DNA of 64,000 bases, from the NCBI RefSeq assembly GCF_029893805.1, contig NZ_JARXYP010000001.1, positions 310,001-374,000 on the forward strand, read 5' to 3'. Position numbers and translations under genes: made by a program. The notes under the pieces are model-generated. The model did not search any database. It saw only the letters and a list, made by a program, of their open reading frames with translations, and was not told where the DNA came from. Shown here piece after piece: positions 8,393 through 17,775 of this stretch (the first letter of the stretch is position 1; each line of letters starts with the position of its first letter). This DNA is from Streptomyces sp. SAI-135 (lineage in GTDB: Bacteria; Actinomycetota; Actinomycetes; Streptomycetales; Streptomycetaceae).

Positions 8393-9463
8393 ATGGCACT
8401 GACTCTCGACACTTATCGGCTGCTGGGCCGTTCCGGACTCCGGGTCTCACCGCTGGCGCTGGGGACGGCGACCTTCGGCACCGAGTGGGGCTGGGGCGCC
8501 GAACGCGACGAGGCGCGCAAGCTCTTCGACCGCTACACCGAGCTCGGCGGCAACTTCTTCGACACCGCCAGCACCTACACCAACGGCAGCTCCGAGCGAC
8601 TGCTCGGCGAATTCGCCCGCACCAACCGCGACAAGATGGTGCTGGCGACGAAGTACTCGACGCTGCGCCAGCCCGGAGACCCGAATTCCGGGGGCACCCA
8701 CCGCAAGAGCATGCTGGCGTCGGTGGAAGCCAGTCTGCGGCAGCTGAACACCGACTACATCGATCTGCTCTACGTGAACGTATGGGACTTCAGGACGCCG
8801 GTGGAGGAGATCCTGCGGGGCCTGGACGACCTGGTGAGGCAGGGCAAGGTGCTGTACGCGGCGATCTCCAGCGCCCCGGCCTGGCAGGTGTCGCGCATGC
8901 AGGCGATCGCCGACCTGCGCGGCTGGTCGCCGCTGGTCGCACTGCAGACCGAGTACAGCCTGATCGAGCGCACCGCGGAGCGTGACCTGATCCCGATGGC
9001 ACGCGAGATGGGACTCGGCGTCGTCCCCTTCTCCCCGTTGGGCGGCGGGGTGCTCACCGGCAAGTACAGCCGGGAGGACCAGAACCCGACGGGCTCCGTT
9101 GCCGGCGAAACCGCCAGCAGCCGCAAGAGCCTCAACGTCGCCCTGGGATGGGTCACCGACCGCAACCTTGCCATTGCCGATGCAGTGAAGGAGGTGGCCT
9201 CGGAGCTGGGCCACACACCCGCCCAGGTCGCACTGGCCTGGACCCTGAACGCCCCGGGCGTGACGGCACCCATCATCGGCGCCCGCACCATCGCGCAGCT
9301 GGAGGACAACCTGGGTGCCCTGCAGGTCGACCTCACTCCTTCCCAGCGAACCCGCCTCGACGAGGCCAGCGCCATCGACCTCGGCAATCCGCACGGGCTG
9401 CTCGCCAGCGACCACATCCGCACGGTCACCACGGGCGACATGAAGATCGAAACCCTCAGCTGA
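8393..9463 (+). CDS. Aldo/keto reductase with Asn at the catalytic His position
   Basis: A 356-residue TIM-barrel NADPH oxidoreductase. Asp57 and Tyr62 (FFDTASTY) and Lys87 (LATKYST) of the catalytic tetrad are present, but the usual VHxWD segment reads YVNVWD, placing Asn129 where the His belongs. The C-terminal cofactor region TAPIIGARTIAQLEDNLGAL is normal. The start ATG follows CAGGAG. It is the second gene of the TetR-controlled operon, 69 bases after the SDR. With an altered His it may still reduce aldehydes, as some AKRs use other residues there, but activity should not be assumed. Confidence 0.87.
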   Translation: MALTLDTYRLLGRSGLRVSPLALGTATFGTEWGWGAERDEARKLFDRYTELGGNFFDTASTYTNGSSERLLGEFARTNRDKMVLATKYSTLRQPGDPNSGGTHRKSMLASVEASLRQLNTDYIDLLYVNVWDFRTPVEEILRGLDDLVRQGKVLYAAISSAPAWQVSRMQAIADLRGWSPLVALQTEYSLIERTAERDLIPMAREMGLGVVPFSPLGGGVLTGKYSREDQNPTGSVAGETASSRKSLNVALGWVTDRNLAIADAVKEVASELGHTPAQVALAWTLNAPGVTAPIIGARTIAQLEDNLGALQVDLTPSQRTRLDEASAIDLGNPHGLLASDHIRTVTTGDMKIETLS

Positions 9464-9528
9464 TTCGCTGCGCAAACGGCGATCCGCATATATCGACATG
9501 GCCTGATGATGAAACGGAGCAACCTGGC

Positions 9529-10275
9529 ATGGGTCAGCATAGCGACAGAAATGTGGTCATCACGGGCGGCAGCAGCGGCATGGGGCTCGCACTGGCGGAG
9601 CTGCTGGTGCAAGGCGGAGCCCGCGTGGTGATCACCGGCCGTTCTCAGGCCAAGCTCGACGCGGCAAGCGAACGGCTCGGCGAGAATGCCGTGGCCATCC
9701 GGGCGGATGTGGCCTCACTGCCCGATCTGGATAGGCTCGCCAGCCGTGCAAAGAGCGAACTCGGCTCGATCGAGGCCTTGTTCGTCAACGCCGGCATCTC
9801 ACCCCTCACACCCCTCGAGTCGACGACCGAGGACATATACGACGAGCTTTTCGCAATCAACGTCAAGGGCGCCTTCTTCACTGTGCAAAAGCTCGCCCCG
9901 CTGCTGAGCGCGAACGCCGGCATCGTCCTCACCACCTCGATCGCGAACGTCATCGGCATGGTGGACACCAGCGTCTACGCGGCCGGCAAGGCAGCGCTGC
10001 GCTCGATGGCCCGCTCCTTCTCCCGCGAGCTGCTTCCGCGCGGAATCCGCGTCAACGCGATCAGCCCGGGCCCCATCGACTCGGGGATTCTGGAAACGAT
10101 GAACTTGTCCAAAGAGGCCGCCGACCAGTTCAGGGCAGAGCGGACCGCGAGCAACCCCATGAAGCGCTACGGCACCGTCGAAGAGTTCGCCAAGGCGGCC
10201 GCGTTCCTCGCCTTCGATGCCACGTACACCACCGGCATCGAGCTGGCCGTGGACGGCGGCGCAACCCAGCTCTGA
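9529..10275 (+). CDS. SDR-family oxidoreductase (canonical active site)
   Basis: A 248-residue classical SDR. The cofactor loop is TGGSSGMGLA, the structural motif is VNAGIS, the catalytic Ser is in VLTTSIANV, Tyr and Lys are in TSVYAAGKAALRSM, and the C-terminus ends TGIELAVDGGATQL. The start is ATG 9529 with GGAG nine bases upstream; the open frame further upstream lies inside the AKR gene. It is the third gene of the TetR-controlled set, 65 bases after the AKR, and the only one of the two SDRs there with a complete catalytic triad. The substrate is not predictable. Confidence 0.92.
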   Translation: MGQHSDRNVVITGGSSGMGLALAELLVQGGARVVITGRSQAKLDAASERLGENAVAIRADVASLPDLDRLASRAKSELGSIEALFVNAGISPLTPLESTTEDIYDELFAINVKGAFFTVQKLAPLLSANAGIVLTTSIANVIGMVDTSVYAAGKAALRSMARSFSRELLPRGIRVNAISPGPIDSGILETMNLSKEAADQFRAERTASNPMKRYGTVEEFAKAAAFLAFDATYTTGIELAVDGGATQL

Positions 10276-10879
10276 GCTCGTCTGCCATACCGCTGCGAGC
10301 GCAAAGCCCGCCAACAGAATTCATTCGCAGAGTCAGGCGGTGATCGATGAGCGCCGTGGTGGCACGTGCCGCGGAGAGCGGGGTAACACATGAGGGGCAG
10401 ACCGTTGATGAACGATGCACTGGCCGGGCCGGGAGCACCTGATCCTCTCGGGACCGGCAGCTGCTGTCGTGCGAGGCTGGGCCGAGCAGTTCGTTAGCCA
10501 GGGCGTTCGCGTGTGCGCGGGTGGTTTACAACGATGGGCTACGTGCCCGTGAGACCGCCCGCGCCGCAGGCGAGGCGTTCCCGACGACCGGGGAGTCCCC
10601 GTGACTGCCTCCTGTCGTAGGGGGCGGCCACCGCCAGTGCTCACGTCCGGTCGTAACGGGTGAGCCAGGAACTGGTCACCTGAACCCGGCCACGGTGTCG
10701 GGGAAGGAAGCACACTCCGGTGACACCCATCGAGATATCCGACCGCGGCCAACGGCACGGTGGCACGTCACTGGTGCAACGGAGAGCGTCGTGGCGGGCG
10801 GAGAAATCCCGGCTGTCGACCGGCCCTCGACGGCCCTGGCGGCAGCTTGGACTGGCCCGCGGAAAACCCGGCGGCCATA
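10276..10879. other. Intergenic, mobile-element debris
   Basis: About 600 bases between the SDR and the MmyB-type regulator. Apart from the TnpB fragment at 10476-10604 nothing is recognisable; no intact gene or clear terminator was found. Confidence 0.5.
10476..10604 (+). pseudogene. IS200/IS605 TnpB (OrfB) N-terminal fragment
   Basis: One frame reads LARAFACARVVYNDGLRARE and then TARAAGEAF before a stop at 10602, matching the conserved N-terminal region of TnpB proteins (the CARVVYNDGL block). About 40 residues survive; no RuvC or zinc-finger part is near. Confidence 0.65.
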
Positions 10880-11731
10880 ATGGTGCGGATGCCTACAGAT
10901 ATTCACTCGCTCGGCACACTGTTGCGCACATGGCGCGAACGTCTCCATCCAGCCGATATCGGATTGGAGTCGTTCGGCCGTCGACGCGCAAAGGGGCTGC
11001 GCCGCGACGAAGTCGCGGAGCTGGCGGGGATCAGTGTGGACTATGTGACACGCCTCGAACAGGGACGCTCACTGACGCCGTCCGCACATGTCGTCGTCTC
11101 ACTGGCACGCGCCCTCCAGCTCGATCGCGCCGAAACCGAAATCCTGCACCAGGCAGCCGGCTTGGCGCCGTCGAGTTCCGGTACGGTCTCGCGTGACATC
11201 CCACCAGAGGTTCAGCGCATGATCACGCGAATGGCAGACCTGCCGCTGGCGGTCTTCGCCGCCGACTGGACACTCCTGACGGCGACCCCTTTGTCGTCCG
11301 CGCTGTTCGGGACCCCTTCCCTCGCCAACGTCCCGGAGCAGAACCTTATTGTCCAGACATTCTTGGCAGAAACCCAGGCGGAGGCGGCAACCCCGCACGG
11401 TGGCGCGGAGGCATTCGAACGGGCACTGGTCGCAGACCTCCGACGTTCAGCGACGTGGTTCGCAGATGATCCCCGGTTCCGAGACCTCATCAAGACCGTT
11501 CAAGGCCAGAGCCCGCAGTTCGCCAAACTCTGGGAGGAGGGGCGGGCCGCGGCGCACAAGAGCCTCGTCAAGACCGTCCACCACTCATTGGTCGGAGATG
11601 TGACCCTCAACTGCGACGTCATGACCGTTCCTGACTCCGACATCAAGCTTGTTGTCTTCACCGCACTTGCGGGCAGCGCCGACGCCAAAAAACTCGACTC
11701 CCTCCGCGTCGGCGCGTCGGAGCGTGTCTAA
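10880..11731 (+). CDS. XRE-family regulator with MmyB-like ligand domain
   Basis: A 283-residue regulator: an N-terminal HTH (RRAKGLRRDEVAELAGISVD, then YVTRLEQGRSLTPSAHVV) and an MmyB-like C-terminal domain (DLPLAVFAADWTLLTATPLS, ending DSDIKLVVFTALAGSADAKK). These regulators typically sit beside SDR genes and may sense lipids or quinone-like ligands. Starts at 10880 and 10889 are equally plausible. Its stop codon TAA (11729-11731) straddles the left end of an IS5-family element, so the native C-terminus may have been altered by insertion. Confidence 0.88.
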   Translation: MVRMPTDIHSLGTLLRTWRERLHPADIGLESFGRRRAKGLRRDEVAELAGISVDYVTRLEQGRSLTPSAHVVVSLARALQLDRAETEILHQAAGLAPSSSGTVSRDIPPEVQRMITRMADLPLAVFAADWTLLTATPLSSALFGTPSLANVPEQNLIVQTFLAETQAEAATPHGGAEAFERALVADLRRSATWFADDPRFRDLIKTVQGQSPQFAKLWEEGRAAAHKSLVKTVHHSLVGDVTLNCDVMTVPDSDIKLVVFTALAGSADAKKLDSLRVGASERV

Positions 11732-12583
11732 GACCGTGTCCTACGTGGTGAGCTGACAAGGCGTTTGTAGCAGCACAGCGCGGCGGCAAGGCCGAGAAAC
11801 AGCCGGGAAGTTGCGGGGGTAGCGTTCGTAGCGATAGTTGAACCGGCGGTAGCCGGTCAGCCACGACATGATCCGTTCGATGACCCAGCGACGGCGCCCC
11901 AACCGTTCACTGGACTCGACACCCTTGCGGGCAATGCGCGCGCCGATCCGCTTGCCCCACAGCCATTTCCGCAGCTGAAACCCGTCGTGCGCCTTGTCGG
12001 CATGCAGGCGCTGAGGCTTGAAGTACCGGCCGCAATGCGGGTCGTGCCTCGTTTGGTGACCCGTGATCATGGCTTCAGCGCGAGGCCGTGGTGGGTGTTC
12101 GCCGCGGAGAGGCCGACGAGGAGAGGCAGTCCGTTCGCGTCCGACAGGACGTGCGCCTTGGGACCCAGCTTGCCTCGGACCACGGGGCTCGGACCGGTGT
12201 GTTTGCCTTTTGGCTCTGACGTGGGAAGGAGTCGAGCACGGCGCGGGACAGGTCGAGCAGGCCGGCGTCGTCCAGGCGGCGCAGGATGGCTTCGTGCAGC
12301 CAGCCCCACACGCCGGCCCTGGACCAGATCACGAACCGGCTGTGGGTGGTCGACTTCGCGATCCCGCAATACCCGCCAGGCACAGCCGGACACCAGGAGG
12401 TGGATGACGGCGTCGAACAGCGCCTCATCAGGTGTGTCCGGTGTCCCGCCGCCATGCGGCCGCACCATCGACGGTGGGGTCAGCGGCTCGGCGATCTCCC
12501 ACAGCCCGTCCGGAACCATCCAACTGCACTCATCCCGCCCCATGATGAGCGCAATGACCGCCTCACCACGTAGGACACGGTCT
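11731..12583 (-). mobile_element. IS5-family insertion sequence, near full length with perfect ends
   Basis: The element is about 853 bp, a normal length for small IS5-family members. The left end TAAGACCGTGTCCTACGTGG (from 11729) and right end (12562-12585) form a perfect 24-bp inverted repeat when the flanking TA is included; TA may be the target duplication. The internal transposase is frameshifted, so it is non-autonomous now, but the intact ends suggest relatively recent insertion or continued mobilisation in trans. Confidence 0.85.
11741..12543 (-). pseudogene. Frameshifted IS5-family transposase
   Basis: It starts at 12543 (MGRDECSWMVPDGLWEIAEP), switches frame near 12380 (KSTTHSRFVIWSRAGVWGWL), returns near 12225 (GPKAHVLSDANGLPLLVGLS), and shifts again near 12070 (RKGVESSERLGRRRWVIERI, then MSWLTGYRRFNYRYER). 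The DDE-domain landmarks are present but split over frames. It matches the known IS5 arrangement over its whole length. Confidence 0.85.
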
Positions 12584-12651
12584 TACGAGTGGGTGCGTGA
12601 TAGCGGGTGAGGTTTCTGCGCTGGTGGATGGCGTGATCAGCTGGTGGCGAT

Positions 12652-13345
12652 CATGGTCAAGCGGGCGGTGTTGACGCATCGGCTGTTCACGGGGCTCTCT
12701 CGGCGTCATCTCGCGTGCCTGGTACAGGAGTTGACTGTGCCGTGGCAGGCCGGGGTCGAGGGTTCCCCGGCACGCCGCACGCAGCGGGGCCAGGAGGCGG
12801 GCGGCAGGTGCCGGTGCCAGGCATCAACTGGTCTATGTCGACCGTGTGGTGGCCACGCTCATCCACCTGCCCCATGACCTTCCGCATGCTTGCCTCCGGC
12901 TGCTGTTCGGCGCCGACCGTTCCACCATCACCAGAACCGTCCACGAGCTACGCACGCTCCTGGCCGAACGTGGATGCGCGGTCCCCGACCATCCCGGCCT
13001 GCGTCTTCGGACACTGGCGGATGTGTTCGCCTACGCCCAGGCCGAAGGCGCCGAACTGCGCCTGGACGCCACCGAGATCCAGGTCCGTGGCCACCAGCCG
13101 GCCGCAGCGGAGGGCGGCGTTCGTCTCCGCCAAGTAGGAAGATAGAGAACACCATGAAGGCCACCGTCATCGCGGACTGGCGCGGCTGCACATTATGGAC
13201 CGATGCCCTACGGCCGGAGCGCATGCATAACGCCACAGCCGCCCGCAACGAAGGCATCGCCATCTGCTTCCATCACGTGCCCGAGGAGCAGGTTCTCCTG
13301 GACGACGGCTACCTCGCACTGACTGCCTGTCGGGTGGCCGGCTGA
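12652..13345 (+). pseudogene. Degenerate DDE transposase (IS5-like, DDE_Tnp_4 type)
   Basis: Pieces in successive frames give RLFTGLSRRHLACLVQELTV, then LFGADRSTITRTVHELRTLL and LRLDATEIQVRG, then a broken FVSAK..KIENTMKATVIADW, and WTDALRPERMHNATAARNEG ending VLLDDGYLALTACRVAG. At least two frameshifts and a stop near 13137 separate them. The last 190 bases could be mistaken for a small gene but belong to this transposase. The C-terminal third is missing. Confidence 0.75.
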
Positions 13346-13478
13346 TCACGCCGAACATACGCTGCTGATGGCCCCGCAGTTGTCGCACTGGCACGCACTG
13401 CGTGATCATTCCGTGGCCGGCGTCGCCGAGGCAGATCGCTGCCGTCACGCTCGCCGTGATCAACCGTCCGTCACGTTC

Positions 13479-14261
13479 TCAGAGGAAAACGCGCGCCACC
13501 TCCAGCCACTTCTGTGCGTCCTTGCCGGTTGCCGTCATATCGGTCTCGGACCAGGGGCGACGCTGGGTGACACAGAGGCAGAAGTCCATGGCGCTGCCCC
13601 GTATCGTCTGGGCGGCAGCCTCGGGACCCCACACCCAGGTCTGTCCGTCAGGTGCTGTCAACTCGACGCGGAAGGGGTCCGCTGGCTCAGGCAGTCCGAC
13701 GGCGGCGAAGGACAGCGTTCGTCCCAGCACCCCCAGCAGAACCACGTGTTGCAGTCGATCGGTCGCAGGATGCGCCACGCCCACAGCATCGAAGACGTCT
13801 TGCCCGTGTGCCCAGGTTTCCATCAGACGAAGGGGAATCATCAGGGCCGGGGTGATCTCCGACATGTACCAGGGGGATGCGTGGTTCCATGGCGTGTCGC
13901 GCAGCGCCGCCGCGAGGTCCGCTCGACCGGCCCGCCACTCGTCGAGGAGTACCGACCGAGGTTTGGCCGCTCCCTCGGCGGCGGCCTTGTCGGCGTGTTC
14001 GCTGCCTTCGGCTTCCGCCTGCTCGAGCTCGGCGCTGAACGCGTCCGGAGTGCGTAAGGCGCTGAGTGCGTTTGCGTCCGACCATGCGAGATGTGCTATC
14101 TGATGGGCGACCGTCCAGCCCGGTGCTGGTGTCGGTATGGACCAGTCGTCAACTGCGCTGACCAGGACGTCGAGATCATCGCCCTCAGCAACCAGCGCGG
14201 ACAGGACACCGGAGTCATCCACCTCGGGGACGGCAAGGTTGTAGTTCAGCATGGATGCCAT
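13479..14261 (-). CDS. TIGR03084-like metal-binding protein (maleylpyruvate isomerase superfamily)
   Basis: A 260-residue protein of the DinB/maleylpyruvate-isomerase-like superfamily. The signature PAPGWTVAHQIAHLAWSDAN near residue 60 supplies the first histidines, with ETWAHGQDVFDAVG further on. The C-terminal part (ADPFRVELTAPDGQTWVWGP) is the beta domain found in this group. I choose ATG 14261 because GGGAGAGGG precedes it; an upstream in-frame start is less likely. Relatives use a divalent metal and may use mycothiol; no substrate is known. The gene is isolated between transposase remnants. Confidence 0.85.
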   Translation of the reverse strand: MASMLNYNLAVPEVDDSGVLSALVAEGDDLDVLVSAVDDWSIPTPAPGWTVAHQIAHLAWSDANALSALRTPDAFSAELEQAEAEGSEHADKAAAEGAAKPRSVLLDEWRAGRADLAAALRDTPWNHASPWYMSEITPALMIPLRLMETWAHGQDVFDAVGVAHPATDRLQHVVLLGVLGRTLSFAAVGLPEPADPFRVELTAPDGQTWVWGPEAAAQTIRGSAMDFCLCVTQRRPWSETDMTATGKDAQKWLEVARVFL

Positions 14262-14463
14262 GATGCCCTCTCCCCTGATGCCCACCGTAGGCGAGGCTCG
14301 ACGCACGACGGATCACCGCGCTTCCTCTACGGCGGCGCAAAGGGTGTCGGGACTGGTCACCTGAATCGCATGACGGTTACGATCTGCCCTCCAGGCACGA
14401 CGACGGCCCCGGAATGATCACGTGGTGTATGCCAGTGCGACAAGTCCGAGGCCCTCAGCCGCG

Positions 14464-14585
14464 CATGCTATCCGTCCAGCCTGAGCGATGAGGCCTGGGA
14501 CATCATCCAGCCGCTCCTTTCCGTGCGTGACCAGCCCAAAGGCGGAGGACTACGCAAGTACGGAAACCGGCTGGTACCCGACTGG
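14464..14585 (+). pseudogene. IS5-family transposase, N-terminal fragment
   Basis: The plus strand reads ACYPSSLSDEAWDIIQPLLS and then KGGGLRKYGNRLV, the standard N-terminus of a large IS5-family lineage. It ends abruptly where the IS30-type fragment on the opposite strand begins. Confidence 0.7.
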
Positions 14586-14903
14586 TCGAAGGGGATCGGC
14601 CCAGCCGCTTGGCCAGCTGCCGGGCCGATCCCCGGCTGCGATACCGCGGGATATCTCCTCGCGCTCGCTGCCACTCAGATGGCGCTCTGACCGCGTTTGC
14701 GGGGTGAGGCGGACCCCGCCGCTCTGGTACAGGAAGCGACGGGCATGCTGCATCGGTGCCCCAAGTGCCCGCCCGAGCAAGCTGAACGACTGCCCCTCGC
14801 GCCAGCGTCTCCGGATCTCATCCTGCTGAGCCGGCGAAAACCCGTGGTCACGCACCTGTGCCTCCACGATCACATGATCATCTGAAGGTGATGCGTTGAT
14901 CAC
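14586..14903 (-). pseudogene. IS30-family transposase, N-terminal fragment
   Basis: From 14903 leftwards the protein reads GFSPAQQDEIRRRWREGQSF, then GGVRLTPQTRSERHLSGSER and EEISRGIAAGD, matching the N-terminal DNA-binding region of IS30 transposases. The catalytic domain is absent. It abuts the IS5 fragment at 14464-14585, so one element inserted into or recombined with the other. Confidence 0.7.
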
Positions 14904-14944
14904 TTGAGGGCGCCATCGTTTGATGACAGGCGGCGGTTTCGCCT

Positions 14945-15453
14945 AGCCACTGTCAGGCTTGCACAGTGGGACGAACGGCTGTCTCGCTGACATCGACGCC
15001 GTCGGGTTGTTCGAGTAGCCGATGGCGGAGGCAATCGCCGAGGGCGGCATGGCGATCTCGTCCCGCTGCTGGGTCATCGCGGCCGGCCTCAGGCATCACG
15101 ATGGGCCTCTACCTCACCGGCTTCGACGATCGCGCGTCGACGCCCTCCTGGCCAAACTCACCGTGGCGGACCGGCGGTTGCCGATGGTCTGGGTCCGCCC
15201 CTGCACGGACACCTGGAGCGACGCGGCCCGCTTCGGCGGAGCCACCGATCCCGAGGCGGCAGGCGAACGAGTCCGCCGCAAGCTAAAGCGACTCGGTAAC
15301 GAGGACACCCGGTGGCGGCCTGGGGCAGTGCTCCGGGAGACGGGAGCGGTGAGCACCACGATCCAGACCGCCAGCCGCTCGCCGAAGGCGGTGCCCCGGC
15401 CGCTCGCCCCGTATTGGCCGGACCGGCAGATCTGCAGCGTCGCCATCACCGGC
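14945..15453. other. Intergenic stretch, nothing recognised
   Basis: About 500 bases. The plus strand has a coding-like stretch (VDALLAKLTVADRRLPMVWV around 15140-15200) without a start site or recognisable family. I see no RNA gene or clear repeat. Confidence 0.3.
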
Positions 15454-16095
15454 TCAGTGTGCGGCGTCGGTGGGACTCGCATCGTCGGAATTCACACCAT
15501 AGAGCAGGAGCAGGATCGCGTCGGTGAGTGTGTCGAGCAGCTCGTCCTCGTTATAGGCGCCGGGGTTCGCGTAGACGTCGGCGAACATCGCGCTGCGCAA
15601 GTGAACAGCCATTTTGGCGCGCAGGTCCGGCGGGCCGCCGGCCACCGCTGCGGTGCGCGCGTCACGCTCCAAGCGCTTGGCGAAAAGTGAACAGCCCTGG
15701 TCGACGAACCGGTCGCGGATCTGCCGCACGTCGGGGCCGGGGTCGGGCGTGATGAACGCCTCGCGCAGCCAGAGCCCGTCGACCTTCCAGCGAGCCAACC
15801 CGGCAGCCAGGCCTCGGCGCAGTGCGCTCCGGTCGAGACCGTCGGAGGAAAGCCACTCGGCCATCTCCAGGTCGGCCTCGGCGATGCCCTGGTCGATGAC
15901 GGCGGCCAGCAGCGCTTGCTTGGAATCGAAGTAGAAGTAAAAACCGGAGCGCGTGATGCCGACGGCTTTGGCGAGTTCGTCGATTGTTACCTGGCTGGTC
16001 GGCCTCTCCCGGAAGGCGGCTCGCGCGGCCTCGATCAAGGCCTGCTCCCGCTGGTCGCCCTTGGTGGGAGTGCGACGGCTCGTGATAGCTGACAC
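15454..16095 (-). CDS. TetR/AcrR-family transcriptional regulator
   Basis: A 213-residue repressor with the HTH VTIDELAKAVGITRSGFYFY near residues 35-55 and a long helical ligand domain (FVDQGCSLFAKRLERDARTA; C-terminal LTDAILLLLYGVNSDD). It starts at GTG 16095. It is divergent from an MFS exporter followed by an SDR, a typical arrangement for a drug-responsive repressor. An inverted repeat at 16113-16130 is a likely operator. Confidence 0.92.
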   Translation of the reverse strand: MSAITSRRTPTKGDQREQALIEAARAAFRERPTSQVTIDELAKAVGITRSGFYFYFDSKQALLAAVIDQGIAEADLEMAEWLSSDGLDRSALRRGLAAGLARWKVDGLWLREAFITPDPGPDVRQIRDRFVDQGCSLFAKRLERDARTAAVAGGPPDLRAKMAVHLRSAMFADVYANPGAYNEDELLDTLTDAILLLLYGVNSDDASPTDAAH

Positions 16096-16112
16096 AGGTT
16101 AAGCGTACCAGA

Positions 16113-16130
16113 CGTCAGAGAAAATTGACG
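16113..16130. promoter_or_regulatory. Inverted repeat between TetR and MFS genes
   Basis: CGTCA (16113-16117) and TGACG (16126-16130) pair across 8 bases. TTGACG-like hexamers recur nearby (16156-16161 and 16183-16188), so the interval probably holds overlapping divergent promoters. The operator role is inferred. Confidence 0.45.
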
Positions 16131-16191
16131 CATGCCTTTTATTTTTGACACCGCGTTGACGATCACAGATGGTGCGTCTACTTTGACGTAC

Positions 16192-17643
16192 ATGTCTTTA
16201 GGAACACGCTCTGTTCTGCCCGTCGCCTGCTACGTGGTACTGCTTGTCTCCGCCTTGCAGACGCTGTTCGTCCCGGTCATCGCCGCCATCCAGGCCGACC
16301 TGGGCGTCTCCACCAGCTTGGCCAACTGGGCGGTAACCGCCAACTTGCTCGCTGCCGCAGTCCTTACGCCGGTAGTCGGCCGGCTAGGAGACCTGTACGG
16401 CCGACGTCCAGTCATGGCCGGCGTGCTGAGCGTGGTACTGCTCGGCTCGGTGCTCGCCGCCACCACTTCCAGCCTCGCGCTCCTGCTCGTCGCCCGGGTC
16501 GCCCAGGCCGCCAGCTACGGTCTCTTCCCGCTGTCCATCGGTGTGCTGAGGGAGGAACTCCCACCGAAACGCCTGACTGGTGCCATGGTCGTGACCAGCG
16601 GCATGCTCTCCGTGGGCGCCGGGGCCGGGCTCGTGGTCACCGGGCTGCTCATGCGGGGCGGCGGCGACTACCACAACCTGTTCTGGCTTTCCACCGCACT
16701 GGCAGCAATCGGTCTGGCGGGAGTGCTGCTCCTGCCTCGCCGACCGGGTGCGGCTTCCGGCAGCCTTGACTGGGCGGGCGCGGCTCTGCTCGGTCTCGGG
16801 CTGGTGCTGCTGATCCTGCCGCTGGAAGAGGGCAATGGCTGGGGCTGGGGCTCGGCCCGGGTGCTCGGCTCGCTGGGCGCCGCGGTCGTCGCACTGTTCG
16901 CGTTCGTCCTGGTCGAGCAGCGTGTCACGTCTCCACTGGTCAGCGTCCAGATACTCAGCAGGCGCCCGATCGTGGTGGCCAACGCGGTCGGGTTGTTCCT
17001 GGGCTTCTCCCTGTTCGCTGTGTTCCTCTCCGTCACCATGCTGGTGCAGACGTCGCCCGCGGTCGCTGGCTACGGCTTTGACGCCTCGGTGTTCTCCGCC
17101 AGCCTGGTGTACCTGCTACCGGCCTCGGCCAGCGGTGTGGTCTCCGCGCCCATGGGCGGTCGGCTCGTCGCCCGCTTCGGTGCCAGGGCAACGCTGGTGA
17201 TCGCGGCAGCGCTGGCCGGCATCGGATTCGTGATGCTCGCGGTTCTGCACTCGGCCACCTGGCAGGTCATCGTCGGAGCATTGCTCGTCGGCACGGCGGT
17301 CACCTTCGGGTACGCCACCCTGCCCGCCCTGATCAACGCCCATGTTGAGCCCGCCGACACCACCGTCGCCAACAGTGTGAACTCCATTGCCCGCTCGGTC
17401 GGTATGTCGCTGGGGACCGCGTTCGTGGTGACCCTGACGACTCGTAACCCGATCCCTGGACCGGTGCCGATACCGCGTGAGGAACAGTTCGTGGCCGTCT
17501 TCGTGTTCGGCGCCGTTCTGGCTGTGATCTGCGCCGCCACTGTTCGCTGGTTCCTGCCTCTGGGGCGACAGGCAACGCCAGCAGCGACCCTCAGGGCGGG
17601 CGCAGAAGGAAAGCCCGCAGCTTTCCCGGCACGGCCGAGCTGA
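16192..17643 (+). CDS. MFS transporter, DHA2-like drug efflux
   Basis: A 483-residue integral membrane protein. The first helix starts VLPVACYVVLLVSALQTLFV, the MFS loop motif GRLGDLYGRRPVMAG follows helix 2, and about 13-14 hydrophobic helices can be counted to AVFVFGAVLAVICAATVRWF, as in the DHA2 drug:H+ antiporters. I take ATG 16192 as the start, because the 20 residues before it (open from 16132) are hydrophilic and cover the promoter. The divergent TetR and the following SDR suggest regulated efflux and modification of the same kind of compound. Confidence 0.9.
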   Translation: MSLGTRSVLPVACYVVLLVSALQTLFVPVIAAIQADLGVSTSLANWAVTANLLAAAVLTPVVGRLGDLYGRRPVMAGVLSVVLLGSVLAATTSSLALLLVARVAQAASYGLFPLSIGVLREELPPKRLTGAMVVTSGMLSVGAGAGLVVTGLLMRGGGDYHNLFWLSTALAAIGLAGVLLLPRRPGAASGSLDWAGAALLGLGLVLLILPLEEGNGWGWGSARVLGSLGAAVVALFAFVLVEQRVTSPLVSVQILSRRPIVVANAVGLFLGFSLFAVFLSVTMLVQTSPAVAGYGFDASVFSASLVYLLPASASGVVSAPMGGRLVARFGARATLVIAAALAGIGFVMLAVLHSATWQVIVGALLVGTAVTFGYATLPALINAHVEPADTTVANSVNSIARSVGMSLGTAFVVTLTTRNPIPGPVPIPREEQFVAVFVFGAVLAVICAATVRWFLPLGRQATPAATLRAGAEGKPAAFPARPS

Positions 17644-17775
17644 CTTACCGGGCCATCGCTGGGACGGCTCGTCGCGAGATACCTCCTCTTTGTTCCTGTT
17701 CAGGCGCGAACGCAGTCTGCACAGGGAGTTTCTGACCGTAGTCAAGATCAAGAGAAATCTGCAAAGGAATTTGTG

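Noticed and set aside
13154..13345. Independent small gene of 63 codons
   Set aside because: Its sequence continues the DDE_Tnp_4 transposase (WTDALRPERMHNATAARNEG), so it is part of that pseudogene.
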